Source: Melghirimyces algeriensis
GTDB taxonomy: Bacteria > Bacillota > Bacilli > Thermoactinomycetales > DSM-45169
Reading direction: 5' to 3'
Assembly (NCBI RefSeq): GCF_900182565.1
Contig: NZ_FXTI01000003.1
Coordinates: 186,001 to 250,000 of the forward strand
DNA: 64,000 nt
Shown here: piece by piece, positions 1-7,686 of the stretch
Position numbering within the stretch: position 1 is the stretch's first letter
Layout: each line of letters begins with the position of its first letter
Position numbers and translations under genes: made by a program
Notes under the pieces: generated by a model
The model's input: the letters and a program-made list of their open reading frames with translations, nothing else
Database searches by the model: none
Told to the model about the DNA's origin: nothing

Positions 1-2
1 AC

Positions 3-677
3 TCTCAAACCCTGAGGAATCCCCGACAGTCATCTAAGTTGGAATCCATTCCAGAGAAAAAAAGAGAAACGCAGAGTGAAGCGCCTAAACAGGAAAATCT
101 GGAACAGACATTTACTCCGAGAAAAGTATCATTGGAGGTGAAAAAAGGCAGGGAAGAAGAAAAGGGGAAGTCCAAAAAGAGTGGGACTCGAAAATGGTTG
201 GTTCGCATCGCTGCTGTTGGAGCCTTGGTTCTGCTTTCCGGCGGAGCATATATCGTTGTGACCAATGAGAATACCACAACGCAGAGTGCAGATTCCGGAA
301 AGGAGCAAAGTGATAAAAAAGGCGTCGATTCCGCCGGAAACAATGCTCAGGCCGATGCCTTGGACGCCCCCAAGCTGAAAGTTGTGGAATCGGGTGAGGA
401 CTTGGAAGGGGATCTCTACGCTCTGGAGGATGCTGAAAAGCTTAAGGTACAGATTAAAGCAACCAAAGGTGACACCAACATTCGATTTGGGAAAAAGCCA
501 AATGAAGTAGATGAATCTTATGAAATCAAAGTGGGACAACAGAGAACATTGCCTTATGACAAGTTTGTATGGTTTCGTCTCACAAAACCATCCAATGCCC
601 AGATTAAAGTAAACGATCAAGAGATTGATACAAAAGCTCAGGATGTACCCAGAAGCTATCGTATCACGGTGAAGTAA
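3..677 (+). CDS. RodZ-like membrane protein, 5'-truncated by window edge
   Basis: The frame is open from base 3, so the TTG at 39 is probably internal and the start lies outside the window. Visible parts are a basic charged stretch, one transmembrane segment (IAAVGALVLLSGGAYIVV), a Gln/Ser/Lys-rich linker, and a C-terminal beta-rich domain of about 100 residues. That domain resembles the DUF4115 domain of RodZ/YmfM. RodZ proteins have a cytoplasmic HTH, one TM helix and an extracytoplasmic domain, and link MreB to cell-wall growth. The HTH is not visible here. It is the first of three tandem relatives; the next gene begins 35 nt after the stop. Family assignment is good by architecture; the role is inferred. 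Confidence 0.7.
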   Translation, partial: SQTLRNPRQSSKLESIPEKKRETQSEAPKQENLEQTFTPRKVSLEVKKGREEEKGKSKKSGTRKWLVRIAAVGALVLLSGGAYIVVTNENTTTQSADSGKEQSDKKGVDSAGNNAQADALDAPKLKVVESGEDLEGDLYALEDAEKLKVQIKATKGDTNIRFGKKPNEVDESYEIKVGQQRTLPYDKFVWFRLTKPSNAQIKVNDQEIDTKAQDVPRSYRITVK

Positions 678-712
678 GTTGAGTGATTAATGAATGGCAG
701 GAGGTGGGCCGG

Positions 713-1879
713 GTGTCGAGTCATATCGGTTATCGGCTCAGGCAAGCTCGCGAATCCTGGGGTCTTTCCCTGGAAGAGATGGAACAATATACCCGGATTT
801 CTGCCACAGACTTAAACGCGCTGGAGTCGGGTGATTTTGATCGTATTTCTAGTCCATACTATATTCGGATATATCTAAGAACTTATGCTAAGACTTTGGG
901 ATTGGATTCTCGTGAGATTGTAAATGAATATCGTCAAACGGTGGGAGGGAGTGCTACATTGAGTGGCGGTGGTACTCCCTTTGGCCAAGGAGGAACGCAG
1001 GAGAGATCTCATGTTCCTTCCCGTCGATCCAGAAAAAAGGCCCAGACGCCTCCTGTAGAAATGATGAACCATTCCAGAGAAGGTCAGGAGTCAACGTTGA
1101 CGAGCCGTTTTCGCAGACAAAGAAAAGATGCATCTTCTGTGATCGATGGTAACAATCCATCTGCTTTAAATTCCATGGCAGAAGAAGGATCTCGCAAAGT
1201 CAGTATGCCTCCGGACATGCCAGAGCCCCAAGAATTGGGTTTGTCGCCTCAAGATGCGATGAAGGGTGAAAATACTCCAGACAGTAAAGAGGAGAAGGCG
1301 GTACAGCGACAGGATCACGCTGAAACAGCGCAGCCTGTACATATCGGAAGCCGGAGTGAAAGAAGAAAGAAGAAAAAGAACAAGCAAACCGACAGTAAGT
1401 GGGGTACGTGGTATACGCGCTTTTTGCTTTTGATGACGATCCTTTTGATTCCTGCAACGATCTATGTCTTTTATTTATATTATACAGAAGAGCCCCCTCA
1501 ATCGGTTGAGGGGAAAACACAGAAAGAAGAAAAAGAGAGCAAAAAGGAAAGCTCACAGTCATCTGAGCCAATTCTCACTCCTGTGCAGACAGGTGGAAAA
1601 GAAACAGATTACTACGAGCTGACCAATGCGGATGAAATAGAGCTCAACATTAAGGCAAAAGAGGAAAGTCAGTTTCAGATCCGTAAGCAAGAGGTGGGAG
1701 ATGAGTTAAAGGAAGGGCTGCTCAAAAAAGGCGGATCGTTCTCTTATAAGTATGATAAAGGAGACGATATTTATTTGGAGTTGGAGTCAGCATCTTCTGC
1801 TGCAGTGACCGTTAATGGAAAAAAAGTGAAAACATCATATGATCATAAAAAGTTGATTCATATTGCATTGATACAATGA
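713..1879 (+). CDS. RodZ-like protein (HTH, TM helix, DUF4115-like domain), copy 2
   Basis: Predicted 388 residues. An AGGAGGTG ribosome site at 699-706 sits 6 nt before the GTG at 713, favouring this start over the in-frame GTG at 683. Residues 1-70 form a RodZ-type HTH (SSHIGYRLRQARESWGLSLE; SPYYIRIYLRTYAKTLGL). A long Lys/Arg/Gln-rich linker follows, then a TM helix (FLLLMTILLIPATIYVFYLY) and a C-terminal beta domain homologous in layout to the genes on either side. The linker is far longer than in copy 3. The presumed role is a MreB-associated morphogenesis or membrane-anchored regulatory protein. Confidence 0.8.
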   Translation: MSSHIGYRLRQARESWGLSLEEMEQYTRISATDLNALESGDFDRISSPYYIRIYLRTYAKTLGLDSREIVNEYRQTVGGSATLSGGGTPFGQGGTQERSHVPSRRSRKKAQTPPVEMMNHSREGQESTLTSRFRRQRKDASSVIDGNNPSALNSMAEEGSRKVSMPPDMPEPQELGLSPQDAMKGENTPDSKEEKAVQRQDHAETAQPVHIGSRSERRKKKKNKQTDSKWGTWYTRFLLLMTILLIPATIYVFYLYYTEEPPQSVEGKTQKEEKESKKESSQSSEPILTPVQTGGKETDYYELTNADEIELNIKAKEESQFQIRKQEVGDELKEGLLKKGGSFSYKYDKGDDIYLELESASSAAVTVNGKKVKTSYDHKKLIHIALIQ

Positions 1880-1912
1880 GGCTCCTGAATACGGGAGCCT
1901 CATTGATAGTCG
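1876..1912 (+). terminator. hairpin after RodZ-like copy 2
   Basis: ATGAGGCTCC (1876-1885) pairs perfectly with GGAGCCTCAT (1894-1903). It overlaps the stop codon. A T-rich but interrupted tail follows, so termination may be partial. Confidence 0.5.
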
Positions 1913-2051
1913 ATTTATTTTTAAGAGAGACTCTCTCGAAAGTTTAATCAATTTTTGATACCATAATCATACGGAATGGGGATTTGTATAACTGAGTTCC
2001 GAATTGTCAGGAACAGCAATCATTCCATGATCTGACCTTATGACGTTTGTT

Positions 2052-2086
2052 GTGCACCCAAAGGAAACCTCCTAGGTGCACTTTTA
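2052..2086 (+). terminator. hairpin before RodZ-like copy 3
   Basis: GTGCACC (2052-2058) pairs with GGTGCAC (2075-2081), followed by TTTTA. The 16-nt loop contains AGGAAACCTCCT, which can pair on itself. It could be a weak terminator or attenuator in the 275-nt gap between copies 2 and 3. Confidence 0.35.
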
Positions 2087-2154
2087 CTGTGTAAGAGAAG
2101 TTACAAAAAGATTTGCAGTTCCCTGTTGGTGGTGGCAGGAGGTGGTTCAGGTCA

Positions 2155-2991
2155 ATGGAAAAGTCGACCGACCAATTGCGAAGAATGAGGGAACAAGCTG
2201 GACTGACTCTGGAAGATGTACAAATGAGAACAAATATCCACGAATACTATCTGCATGCAGTGGAACAGGGAGATTTTTTTTCTCTTCCAAGCAAGTTTTA
2301 TGGCCGCGTTTATATTCGTACGTATGCCAAGTTTCTTGGACAAGATCCAAAGCCATATATTCGTTATTTTGAACATATGTGGTCAAAGTCTTTGGAAGAA
2401 GAGGAACCTTCAACCGATGCGTCGCCAGATTTGGGAATGAGCCGAAAAGAGCGGTTTGCTACCCGGCGATCCTCTACCACAGAGGGAGCTCGCTCGTTTT
2501 TTTCGACATGGATGAAAACCCGAAAGGGTTATGTGTGGTTTTCTCTTGTTTTAATAATATTTGCAGTTTCCGGTATGGTTTATTATTTTACGATGGAGGA
2601 GAAATCGCCGAACCACAAAGAACAGGATGTAGTGGATCAAGTTGAGAAAAAGCCGGAGAAGTCAGATCATGATTTTAAAGTTCGGCTGGTGCGTCCCTCC
2701 GAGACTTACAAATATGGCGATATGTTTGAGGTATACAAGGCCAAAGAAGTGGAAGTAGTGCTGGAAGCCCGACAGAAAACCTGGTTTCGCTATCGTGCAG
2801 GGGGACCGACAGAGAAAGTTGTCGAGCAGTCTGAAATATCTGCGGGAGAAAAAAAAACTTTCCGTCATCCGAAATGGGTTTCTCTTATGATTGGAAACCC
2901 AGCGTTTGTCAAGCTAACCGTGAATGGACATGTGATCAAAACCTCTGAGACTTCTGAGTCTCATGCCTATCAATTGAAACTGAAAAAATAA
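2155..2991 (+). CDS. RodZ-like protein (HTH, TM helix, DUF4115-like domain), copy 3
   Basis: Predicted 278 residues starting at ATG 2155, served by AGGAGGTGG at 2137-2145. The in-frame ATG at 2113 has no ribosome site. Residues 1-65 are a RodZ-type HTH (TDQLRRMREQAGLTLEDVQ; FYGRVYIRTYAKFLGQDP), followed by a TM helix near 122-144 (YVWFSLVLIIFAVSGMVYYF) and a C-terminal DUF4115-like domain. Its size and its place next to pgsA match Bacillus YmfM, so it is the most likely orthologue of classical RodZ. Copies 1 and 2 look like lineage-specific relatives. Confidence 0.82.
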   Translation: MEKSTDQLRRMREQAGLTLEDVQMRTNIHEYYLHAVEQGDFFSLPSKFYGRVYIRTYAKFLGQDPKPYIRYFEHMWSKSLEEEEPSTDASPDLGMSRKERFATRRSSTTEGARSFFSTWMKTRKGYVWFSLVLIIFAVSGMVYYFTMEEKSPNHKEQDVVDQVEKKPEKSDHDFKVRLVRPSETYKYGDMFEVYKAKEVEVVLEARQKTWFRYRAGGPTEKVVEQSEISAGEKKTFRHPKWVSLMIGNPAFVKLTVNGHVIKTSETSESHAYQLKLKK

Positions 2992-2999
2992 ACTGAAGC

Positions 3000-3036
3000 A
3001 AAGGCGACCAAAAACAGGCGCCTTTTGCGTTTTTAT
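3000..3036 (+). terminator. terminator of RodZ-like copy 3
   Basis: AAAGGCG (3000-3006) pairs with CGCCTTT (3019-3025). A short GCG interrupts an otherwise T-rich tail ending in TTTTT. Confidence 0.6.
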
Positions 3037-3059
3037 AATGATGAAAACGGGTCTACCTC

Positions 3060-3088
3060 TCGAAAATCCATCCGGTCTCTGGTATAAT
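3060..3088 (+). promoter_or_regulatory. sigma-A promoter with extended -10, upstream of the structured RNA
   Basis: TCGAAA at 3060-3065, a 17-nt spacer and TATAAT at 3083-3088, with TGG directly before the -10 (extended -10). No open reading frame follows at a sensible distance; a structured segment and a terminator do. Confidence 0.6.
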
Positions 3089-3094
3089 CGTGAC

Positions 3095-3267
3095 ACGAGT
3101 GCAGAAACTCATGAGACGGACACGAATCGATGAGGGAGTATCAGTTTTGCCCATTTGAGGAGCAGATCTTTCCAACTTCCTTATGTAACAAATTTCCGTT
3201 ATGATACTCACCGGATGTGTAAAGGGAAAGGATGTGCTTCAAGCCCTACCACTACAGGGCTTCTTTT
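3095..3267 (+). ncRNA. candidate structured small RNA or leader upstream of pgsA
   Basis: The segment runs from the extended -10 promoter at 3083-3088 to a terminator. It contains a small hairpin GAGT/ACTC near its start and a perfect long-range pairing of GAGTATCA (3136-3143) with TGATACTC (3202-3209) enclosing about 58 nt. The terminator is AAGCCCT (3241-3247) with AGGGCTT (3256-3262) and CTTTT. I recognise no riboswitch or T-box consensus, nor a coding frame with a ribosome site. It may be a free sRNA or a pgsA attenuator. From 3268 to 3517 I see only a possible TTGACC -35 near 3346 with no good -10. Confidence 0.45.
3241..3267 (+). terminator. intrinsic terminator of the small RNA candidate
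   Basis: A 7-bp stem AAGCCCT/AGGGCTT with an 8-nt loop, followed by CTTTTG. It sits 250 nt before pgsA, so readthrough here would affect pgsA only if that gene lacks its own promoter. Confidence 0.6.
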
Positions 3268-3517
3268 GTGCCGGCTGATGTCGTCCGATTTACCTGATAC
3301 ATAAATGTAACCATTGTGGTTCAGCAGGTCTGTTTCCAACGGTTTTTGACCAAGCTGGATTATGGTATGGTAGATGAGCGAGGCCCGGTCTGTGGTGAGA
3401 AGTGAATTTCAGGATTGGGAGAGTCTGGGATGATCAGTGCAAACAGACGCGTAAAAGAATGGGATCTGAATCCTGTCACCCTGCTTCTTTTAATCCTGCG
3501 GGGGGAGGTTCGCTGAT

Positions 3518-4102
3518 ATGAATTTGGCCAATAAAATCACACTGGCTCGAATCTTTTTGGTTCCGGTCGTGATGGTGTTTCTTTTATTAAAATTTGATTT
3601 GGGTCAATTTCGTCTCGGCGAAGGAGTGATCACCATCACTGAAATGATTGCTACACTGGTGTTCATTCTGGCGGCGGTGACAGATGGATTGGACGGTTAC
3701 ATTGCGCGCAAGCGAAAGCTGGTGACCAATCTGGGAAAGTTTCTGGACCCACTGGCGGATAAATTGCTGATTTCTGCGGCTCTGATCTCTTTGGTTGAAA
3801 TGCAGCGGCTTGATGCATGGATCGCTATAGTGATTATCAGCCGAGAATTTTCAGTAACAGGATTGAGACTTGTGGCTGCGGCTGAAGGAAAAGTGATTGC
3901 TGCCAGTGCACTCGGTAAGCTAAAAACGATTGTACAGATTATTGCTATCGCAGCATTAATGCTGAATAATTTTCCGTTTTCTTCCATCTCCTTCCCTTTT
4001 TCTCAGATTTTTATCTGGTTAGCCGTGATTATCACGATTCTCTCCGGGGTTGATTACTTTTTAAAAAACAAGAATGTCATCCGCTTCTCCAAATCGCGTT
4101 GA
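3518..4102 (+). CDS. pgsA: CDP-diacylglycerol--glycerol-3-phosphate 3-phosphatidyltransferase
   Basis: Predicted 194 residues, the normal PgsA length. This integral membrane enzyme makes phosphatidylglycerophosphate from CDP-diacylglycerol and glycerol-3-phosphate, the committed step to phosphatidylglycerol. The CDP-alcohol phosphotransferase signature DG..AR(x8)G...D...D is complete in DGYIARKRKLVTNLGKFLDP and the following LADK. Several hydrophobic helices follow. GGGGGAGG lies 9 nt before the ATG. Placement between a RodZ-like gene and cinA matches Bacillus. Confidence 0.95.
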   Translation: MNLANKITLARIFLVPVVMVFLLLKFDLGQFRLGEGVITITEMIATLVFILAAVTDGLDGYIARKRKLVTNLGKFLDPLADKLLISAALISLVEMQRLDAWIAIVIISREFSVTGLRLVAAAEGKVIAASALGKLKTIVQIIAIAALMLNNFPFSSISFPFSQIFIWLAVIITILSGVDYFLKNKNVIRFSKSR

Positions 4103-4120
4103 CAGGAAGGAAGTTGTCAA

Positions 4121-5383
4121 ATGCGTGCTGAGTTGGTTGCAGTCGGAACTGAACTGTTGCTTGGACAAATTGTGGATACTCACTCCGCTTTTTTGTCCCA
4201 AGAGCTGTCAGAGCTCGGAATTGATGTCTATTTTCACACATCTGTAGGAGATAATCGCCATCGATTACAAGAAGTTGTACATACGGCAGTTTCCCGTTCA
4301 GAACTGGTGATATTTACTGGAGGATTAGGTCCTACCGATGACGATTTGACCAAAGAGACGGTAGCTGAAGTCTTGGGAGTCCGGTTGGTGGAACACCCTC
4401 CATCGAAACAGGTGTTGGAGAAGGTGTTTCAAAAATATGGATTGTCTGTTCCGCCTTCAAACTATAAGCAGGCGCTTGTATTTGAAGATGGGACGGTTTT
4501 TGCCAATCCCAACGGTACAGCTCCCGGTATGGCAGTTACTGTCGGTAAAACGACCTGTGTCCTTCTTCCAGGTCCTCCTACGGAGTTGTATCCCATGTAT
4601 CATTCTCAGGTGCGTCCTTTTTTGGAGCAAATCCGTTCAGATGATGAGGTGGTTGTATCCAAGGTTCTTCGTTTTTTTGGAATCGGAGAGTCTCATTTGG
4701 TGGAACGGATTGAGGGATTGATTCAACACCAGGATAATCCAACGATTGCCCCTTTGGCGAAAGAGGGAGAAGTGACGCTTCGTCTCACAGCGAAAGCGGT
4801 CAACCGTAAACAGGCGGATGCCATGATTGCCCCGATTGAGAAAGAGATCCTTCAGTCGGTTGGCCAGTATGTGTACGGAGTGGACGATGAAACCTTGGAG
4901 AAGGCGGCTGTTCGGTCGCTGGCCGAACAGGGAAAAACAGTGGCTGTAGCTGAAAGCTGTACAGGTGGACTTCTTGCTGGAACGTTAACATCGGTGTCGG
5001 GGTGTAGCGCGGTTTTTCAAAGCGGTATTGTTTGTTATAGCAATGAAGTCAAAGAGCATGACTTAGATGTTTCTCGTGAATGTTTAGAAAAGCAAGGGGC
5101 GGTCAGTATGGAAACAGCACTGGCTCTTGCACAAGGCGTTTCTCGCCGGTTTCGTACCGATTTTGGTCTTTCTGTCACGGGTGTGGCAGGACCTCAATCT
5201 GTGGAAGAAAAACCTGTGGGTCTGGTTTATGTGGGTGTGGCCGAGCAGGGAAAACCGCCTCGTGCCTATCGGTTCTATTTTAGTGGCTCGCGGGAAAAAA
5301 TACGTATTCGAGCGGTTAAACACGCACTCTTTATTCTGTTGGAATGCTTAAGGAAAGGTGAAACTACGAATGAAGGAATTTGA
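4121..5383 (+). CDS. cinA: competence/damage-inducible protein CinA
   Basis: Predicted 420 residues. The N-terminal half is a molybdopterin-binding-like (COG1058) domain (AVGTELLLGQIVDTHSAFLS; FTGGLGPTDDDLT). The C-terminal half is the CinA nicotinamide-nucleotide amidase domain (AVAESCTGGLLAGTLTSVSG; SVTGVAGP). Known CinA proteins process ADP-ribose and deamidate NMN in NAD salvage, and in some species are induced with competence. The gene starts 18 nt after pgsA and overlaps the following helicase gene by 14 nt, suggesting coupled translation. Confidence 0.93.
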   Translation: MRAELVAVGTELLLGQIVDTHSAFLSQELSELGIDVYFHTSVGDNRHRLQEVVHTAVSRSELVIFTGGLGPTDDDLTKETVAEVLGVRLVEHPPSKQVLEKVFQKYGLSVPPSNYKQALVFEDGTVFANPNGTAPGMAVTVGKTTCVLLPGPPTELYPMYHSQVRPFLEQIRSDDEVVVSKVLRFFGIGESHLVERIEGLIQHQDNPTIAPLAKEGEVTLRLTAKAVNRKQADAMIAPIEKEILQSVGQYVYGVDDETLEKAAVRSLAEQGKTVAVAESCTGGLLAGTLTSVSGCSAVFQSGIVCYSNEVKEHDLDVSRECLEKQGAVSMETALALAQGVSRRFRTDFGLSVTGVAGPQSVEEKPVGLVYVGVAEQGKPPRAYRFYFSGSREKIRIRAVKHALFILLECLRKGETTNEGI

Positions 5384-6956
5384 TGCTTTTGAATTGAATC
5401 CTCTGATTTTAAAAGGGATTCGTGATATGGGATTTGAAGAGCCTTCCCCCATCCAGGCGGAATGTATTCCAGCTGTCCTTCGGGGAGAAGACGTAATCGG
5501 ACAAGCGCAAACAGGAACTGGTAAAACTGCTGCCTTTGGGATTCCTTTGTTGGAACATGTGGATACGGATATTCCGAAGGTTCAGGCGGTTGTTTTAGCC
5601 CCGACACGGGAGCTGGCCATCCAGGTTTCGGAAGAATTGCGTAAGGTGGGCCGGCCGAAACGGATCAAGACACTTTCCGTCTATGGCGGACAACCCATTG
5701 GTCGACAGATCAAAGCGTTGAAACAGGGAGTTCATGTCGTGATTGGAACCCCTGGGAGAATGCTGGACCATTTGCGTCGAAAAACGCTCCGTTTGGATGA
5801 CGTGGATATCATGGTGTTGGACGAAGCGGATGAAATGTTGGACATGGGGTTTATTGATGATATTGAAGCAGTGATGAATTATTTGCCGGATGACCGGCAG
5901 CTCCTTCTGTTTTCAGCTACCATCCCGCCAGCGATCCGCAATCTTGCAAGAAAGTATATGAAAAAGCCCCGCTATATCACAGTGAGCCGTGGAGAAGTTA
6001 CGGCTCCCATCATTGAACAGGTATATTACAAAGTTTTGGAAAGTACCAAGCTGGAGTCGCTGTGTCGTATCCTGGACAGTGAAGATGTGGAACAGGGAAT
6101 TCTGTTTTGCCGGACAAAAAAAGGTGTGGATGAGCTGGCGGAGTCATTGCAGACACGAGGCTATCTTTCCGGTGGACTTCACGGAGATATGGCACAACAA
6201 CAGCGGGATCGAGTGATGAATGCATTTCGCCGGGGAGATATTGAACTCCTGGTGGCGACGGATGTAGCGGCCCGTGGAATTGATGTGGGGACGATCTCCC
6301 ATGTGATCAACTATGACATTCCTCAAGATGCGGAGAGTTACGTTCATCGGATTGGACGAACCGGTCGCGCAGGTCGCACAGGTGTTGCTCTCACTTTGGT
6401 GACTCCCAGAGAGATGAAGCAACTCCGTTCGATTGAACATGAGATCTCTGGACAGTTGCAGCCTCGTGAATTGCCAAGCTTGGAAGAGGTGGCTGAGCGA
6501 CAACAACAGGTCTTGAAAGAACAACTAAATGAGATGATTGCCTCTGGTGATCGGTTACCTGTTTTTGAAGAGCTGATAAAAGATCTTTCGAAAACGCACG
6601 ATCCTGAAAAAATTGCTACTGCCGCCCTGCACTTGGCTTTTTCGGATCGTTTTAGCGCAACTGGAACCGATGCGGTGTATAACTTTGGTGAAACGGGAGC
6701 ATCTCCTGGCATGGTTCGCTTTTTTATCAATGTCGGGCGAAATGTAGATATTAGTCCACGTGAATTGGTAAAAGCGATTGCTGAACAGGCGGGGATTGCC
6801 GCAAAGAGAGTCGGTCGGATCAATATTTATGATCGGTTTTCCTTTGTGGAGGTTCCTGAGGATGTGGCTCCATTTGTTTTTGAAGCTCTTAGGCAGACGA
6901 AGATTAATGGAGCTCGGATAAACCTGGAACCCGCTCGCCCCCGAAACCGAAGCTAA
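5370..6956 (+). CDS. DEAD-box RNA helicase of the DeaD/DbpA type
   Basis: Predicted 528 residues from ATG 5370, with AAGGAAAGG upstream; the in-frame GTG at 5358 lies inside that ribosome site. Helicase motifs run in order: Q motif (GFEEPSPIQ), Walker A AQTGTGKT, PTRELAIQ, GTPGR, DEAD, SAT, ATDVAARGID and HRIGRTGRAG. The last about 80 residues (VRFFINVGRNVDISPRELVK; GRINIYDRFSFVEVP) match the RNA-binding domain of DeaD/DbpA proteins, which function in ribosome assembly. The gene overlaps cinA. In Bacillus this position holds no helicase, so it is a local addition. Confidence 0.9.
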   Translation: MKEFDAFELNPLILKGIRDMGFEEPSPIQAECIPAVLRGEDVIGQAQTGTGKTAAFGIPLLEHVDTDIPKVQAVVLAPTRELAIQVSEELRKVGRPKRIKTLSVYGGQPIGRQIKALKQGVHVVIGTPGRMLDHLRRKTLRLDDVDIMVLDEADEMLDMGFIDDIEAVMNYLPDDRQLLLFSATIPPAIRNLARKYMKKPRYITVSRGEVTAPIIEQVYYKVLESTKLESLCRILDSEDVEQGILFCRTKKGVDELAESLQTRGYLSGGLHGDMAQQQRDRVMNAFRRGDIELLVATDVAARGIDVGTISHVINYDIPQDAESYVHRIGRTGRAGRTGVALTLVTPREMKQLRSIEHEISGQLQPRELPSLEEVAERQQQVLKEQLNEMIASGDRLPVFEELIKDLSKTHDPEKIATAALHLAFSDRFSATGTDAVYNFGETGASPGMVRFFINVGRNVDISPRELVKAIAEQAGIAAKRVGRINIYDRFSFVEVPEDVAPFVFEALRQTKINGARINLEPARPRNRS

Positions 6957-6989
6957 AAAATCCTGCCGGATCTCTCCGGCAGGATTTTT
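6955..6989. terminator. bidirectional terminator between the helicase and DUF59 genes
   Basis: AAAAAATCCTGCCGGA and TCCGGCAGGATTTTT form a near-perfect 15-bp stem with a TCTC loop. A-run and T-run flanks let it serve both convergent genes. Confidence 0.9.
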
Positions 6990-7300
6990 CAATGAATCCC
7001 CAGTGCCATCTTCGCGTATCGGGACATCCGATCTTTGCTCCAAGGCGGGTTCCAGACGATGTTAACCTCTACATCCTTGACGCCATCCACGGATTGAACG
7101 GCAGTGGTAACCATTTCATTGATCATTCCAGCCAAGGGACAACCCATTGCTGTCAGGGTCATGGTAACCTTGGCTTTTCCATCATCATCAATATCCACGC
7201 CATACACAAGCCCCAAATTAACAATATCAATATGGAGTTCCGGATCTTCAACGGTTTCCAGAGCCTCCATGATTTCTTCCTTCATTTTTTCTTTGTCCAT
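6989..7300 (-). CDS. DUF59/MIP18 (SufT/PaaD-like) iron-sulfur assembly protein
   Basis: Predicted 103 residues. It carries the DUF59 core: EDPELHIDIVNLGLVYGVDI, the LTAMGCPL motif with its single conserved cysteine, and VDGVKDVEVNIVWNPPW. Family members (SufT, yeast Cia2, Bacillus YitW) help insert Fe-S clusters into client proteins. An AAGGAGTG site precedes the ATG. It is transcribed convergently to the helicase from its own promoter. Possible clients in the window are MiaB, RicA and KorAB; that link is inference. Confidence 0.88.
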   Translation of the reverse strand: MDKEKMKEEIMEALETVEDPELHIDIVNLGLVYGVDIDDDGKAKVTMTLTAMGCPLAGMINEMVTTAVQSVDGVKDVEVNIVWNPPWSKDRMSRYAKMALGIH

Positions 7301-7331
7301 TTCTTTCCCACTCCTTTAAGAGATGGCTTCC

Positions 7332-7359
7332 ATTATACTTTATAGTTAATGTACCATAA
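7332..7359 (-). promoter_or_regulatory. promoter of the DUF59 gene
   Basis: On the minus strand TTATGG (7359-7354), a 16-nt spacer and TATAAT (7337-7332), about 30 nt before the start codon. The -10 is perfect and the -35 weak. Confidence 0.55.
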
Positions 7360-7599
7360 GCGGACCATTCATTAAAAGGAATCTGTGAAAATATCGAGGT
7401 ATCAGGTGTTCTATGAAACAGGAAGAAAGTGTGCTGGACAGAGCGGAAACTTTGGGCTGTTCGTTGAAAGCAAAGCATAGTGAGAAATTCCCATAATAAG
7501 AGGGGGATATCCGGTGGAGCATCCTTTTCCAACGGTCCAGCGGAACCCCTGGAGGAAAGAGATGCGAAAACGGAAATCACCCCTTCACCATAAAAAGAT
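7360..7599. other. intergenic segment without recognised features
   Basis: Between the DUF59 promoter and the recA SOS box I find no open frame with a ribosome site, no strong hairpin and no RNA consensus. Confidence 0.5.
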
Positions 7600-7613
7600 C
7601 GAATAAATGTTCG
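7600..7613 (+). promoter_or_regulatory. LexA (DinR) SOS box of recA
   Basis: CGAATAAATGTTCG matches the Bacillus SOS operator CGAAC-N4-GTTCG at 9 of 10 conserved positions. It lies just upstream of the -35 of the recA promoter, so LexA repression and damage induction of recA-recX are expected. Confidence 0.85.
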
Positions 7614-7621
7614 TAAATCTC

Positions 7622-7651
7622 TTGGCAGAAATGATTAAACTGATGTATGAT
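7622..7651 (+). promoter_or_regulatory. recA promoter
   Basis: TTGGCA (7622-7627), an 18-nt spacer and TATGAT (7646-7651), 35 nt before the recA start codon. Confidence 0.75.
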
Positions 7652-7686
7652 GAAAATATCTTGGAGATTTGAAGGAGTGAGGGAAC

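Noticed and set aside
3095..3267. T-box or known riboswitch leader
   Set aside because: No T-box TGG-ACCGCG core, specifier loop or other riboswitch consensus that I recognise is present.
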